DNA from: Salsipaludibacter sp038233055
Lineage (GTDB): Bacteria; Actinomycetota; Nitriliruptoria; Nitriliruptorales; Nitriliruptoraceae
Length of the DNA stretch: 6,455 nt
Assembly: GCA_038233055.1 (NCBI GenBank)
Contig: JBBSMS010000173.1
Coordinates: 1 to 6,455 of the forward strand
Direction: 5' to 3'
Positions within the stretch are counted from its first letter, which is position 1; each line of letters begins with the position of its first letter. Made by a program: the position numbers and the translations under genes. Under the pieces are notes generated by a model. That model ran no database searches. It saw only the letters and a program-made list of their open reading frames with translations, and was not told the DNA's origin. Below, piece by piece: positions 6,110 to 6,455 of this stretch.

Positions 6110-6439
6110 TCACGACGCCGACGGTTCCTTCTCGCGACGCACGACCATCATCCGGTAGAGCGCGGCCAACACGCCCAGGCCACCCACCGTGAGCACCGAC
6201 AGGCCGACGGCGGCCGCCCACAGGAAGTTGGGCTCGTAGTCCTCGGGTCGGTTCGCGTTCTCGGTCGAGTTGGCGCCGCCGGGCTCGAGCCCACCCACGT
6301 CACCCTCGGCCTCCGTCGCCAACCGGACCATGCCGACCGGCAGGTCGGCCGCCACGTCGGCGACGGCGACCTGTGCGGGCAACAGCAGCGCACCGCCCAG
6401 GACCAGGGGCAGCAGGAGGGTGTGCAGCAAGCGACGCAT
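6110..6439 (-). CDS. Small secreted-then-anchored membrane protein, function unknown
   Basis: A 109-aa protein I do not recognise. Residues 1-27 form a signal peptide: RR at 2-3, a hydrophobic core at about 7-20 and a probable signal peptidase I site AVA|D after residue 27. Residues 28-70 are acidic and polar, with GGANSTENANRPEDYEP near 54-70. Residues 71-94 form one TM segment, followed by a basic cytoplasmic tail (YRMMVVRREKEPSAS). This predicts a type I single-pass protein with a roughly 43-residue exterior domain. The ATG at 6439 has GAGGA 4 nt upstream, which supports translation. It lies about 190 bp upstream of the metalloprotease gene in the same orientation, where mycobacteria carry a D-Ala-D-Ala carboxypeptidase gene (from memory). 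Without signal peptide cleavage it would be a two-TM protein. Confidence 0.78.
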   Translation of the reverse strand: MRRLLHTLLLPLVLGGALLLPAQVAVADVAADLPVGMVRLATEAEGDVGGLEPGGANSTENANRPEDYEPNFLWAAAVGLSVLTVGGLGVLAALYRMMVVRREKEPSAS

Positions 6440-6455
6440 GACGTCCTCGTCGTCG

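Noticed and set aside
3310..6192. A 960-codon open frame on the plus strand
   Set aside because: It lies antisense to tilS and the metalloprotease gene, whose products carry clear motifs. Its product is a low-complexity R/G/H/Q/P mixture with no recognisable domain, as expected from GC-rich third-position bias.
1..6455. Mobile element, CRISPR, phage, toxin-antitoxin or other accessory system
   Set aside because: No transposase, integrase, spaced repeat array or paired small genes were seen; all recognised genes are housekeeping and uniform in base composition.

Overview
The window is very GC-rich chromosomal DNA (about 70% G+C by eye). Every convincing gene is on the minus strand. Gene content and order point to Actinomycetota: an uncharacterised zincin-type metalloprotease (DUF2342/TIGR03624-like), then tilS, hpt and ftsH. 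From memory this matches the Mycobacterium neighbourhood around Rv3626c, Rv3625c (tilS) and Rv3624c (hpt), with ftsH nearby. TilS here has a full C-terminal domain, and a nitroreductase gene sits between hpt and ftsH. Both suggest a lineage away from mycobacteria and streptomycetes, possibly a deep-branching class, but I cannot name the taxon.

Layout in the direction of transcription (high to low coordinates): a 109-aa signal-peptide plus single-TM protein of unknown function (6439-6110); a gap of about 190 bp with a 12-bp tandem duplication; the metalloprotease homologue (5916-4903); tilS, tRNA-Ile lysidine synthetase (4875-3394); a 152-bp gap; hpt, hypoxanthine phosphoribosyltransferase (3241-2669); an FMN nitroreductase-family gene (2628-1978); a 376-bp gap with the best promoter candidate of the window, a 15-bp inverted repeat and two tiny overlapping leader ORFs; and ftsH (from 1601, running off the left edge).

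The metalloprotease-tilS and hpt-nitroreductase junctions (27 and about 40 bp) look co-transcribed. The gaps before hpt and ftsH leave room for internal promoters. The functions are housekeeping: decoding fidelity (TilS), purine salvage (Hpt) and membrane protein quality control (FtsH). The metalloprotease and the small membrane protein are the uncharacterised members. I see no RNA gene, insertion sequence, CRISPR array, phage or toxin-antitoxin gene, and no clear evidence of a new multi-gene system. The long plus-strand open frames are shadows of the minus-strand genes.
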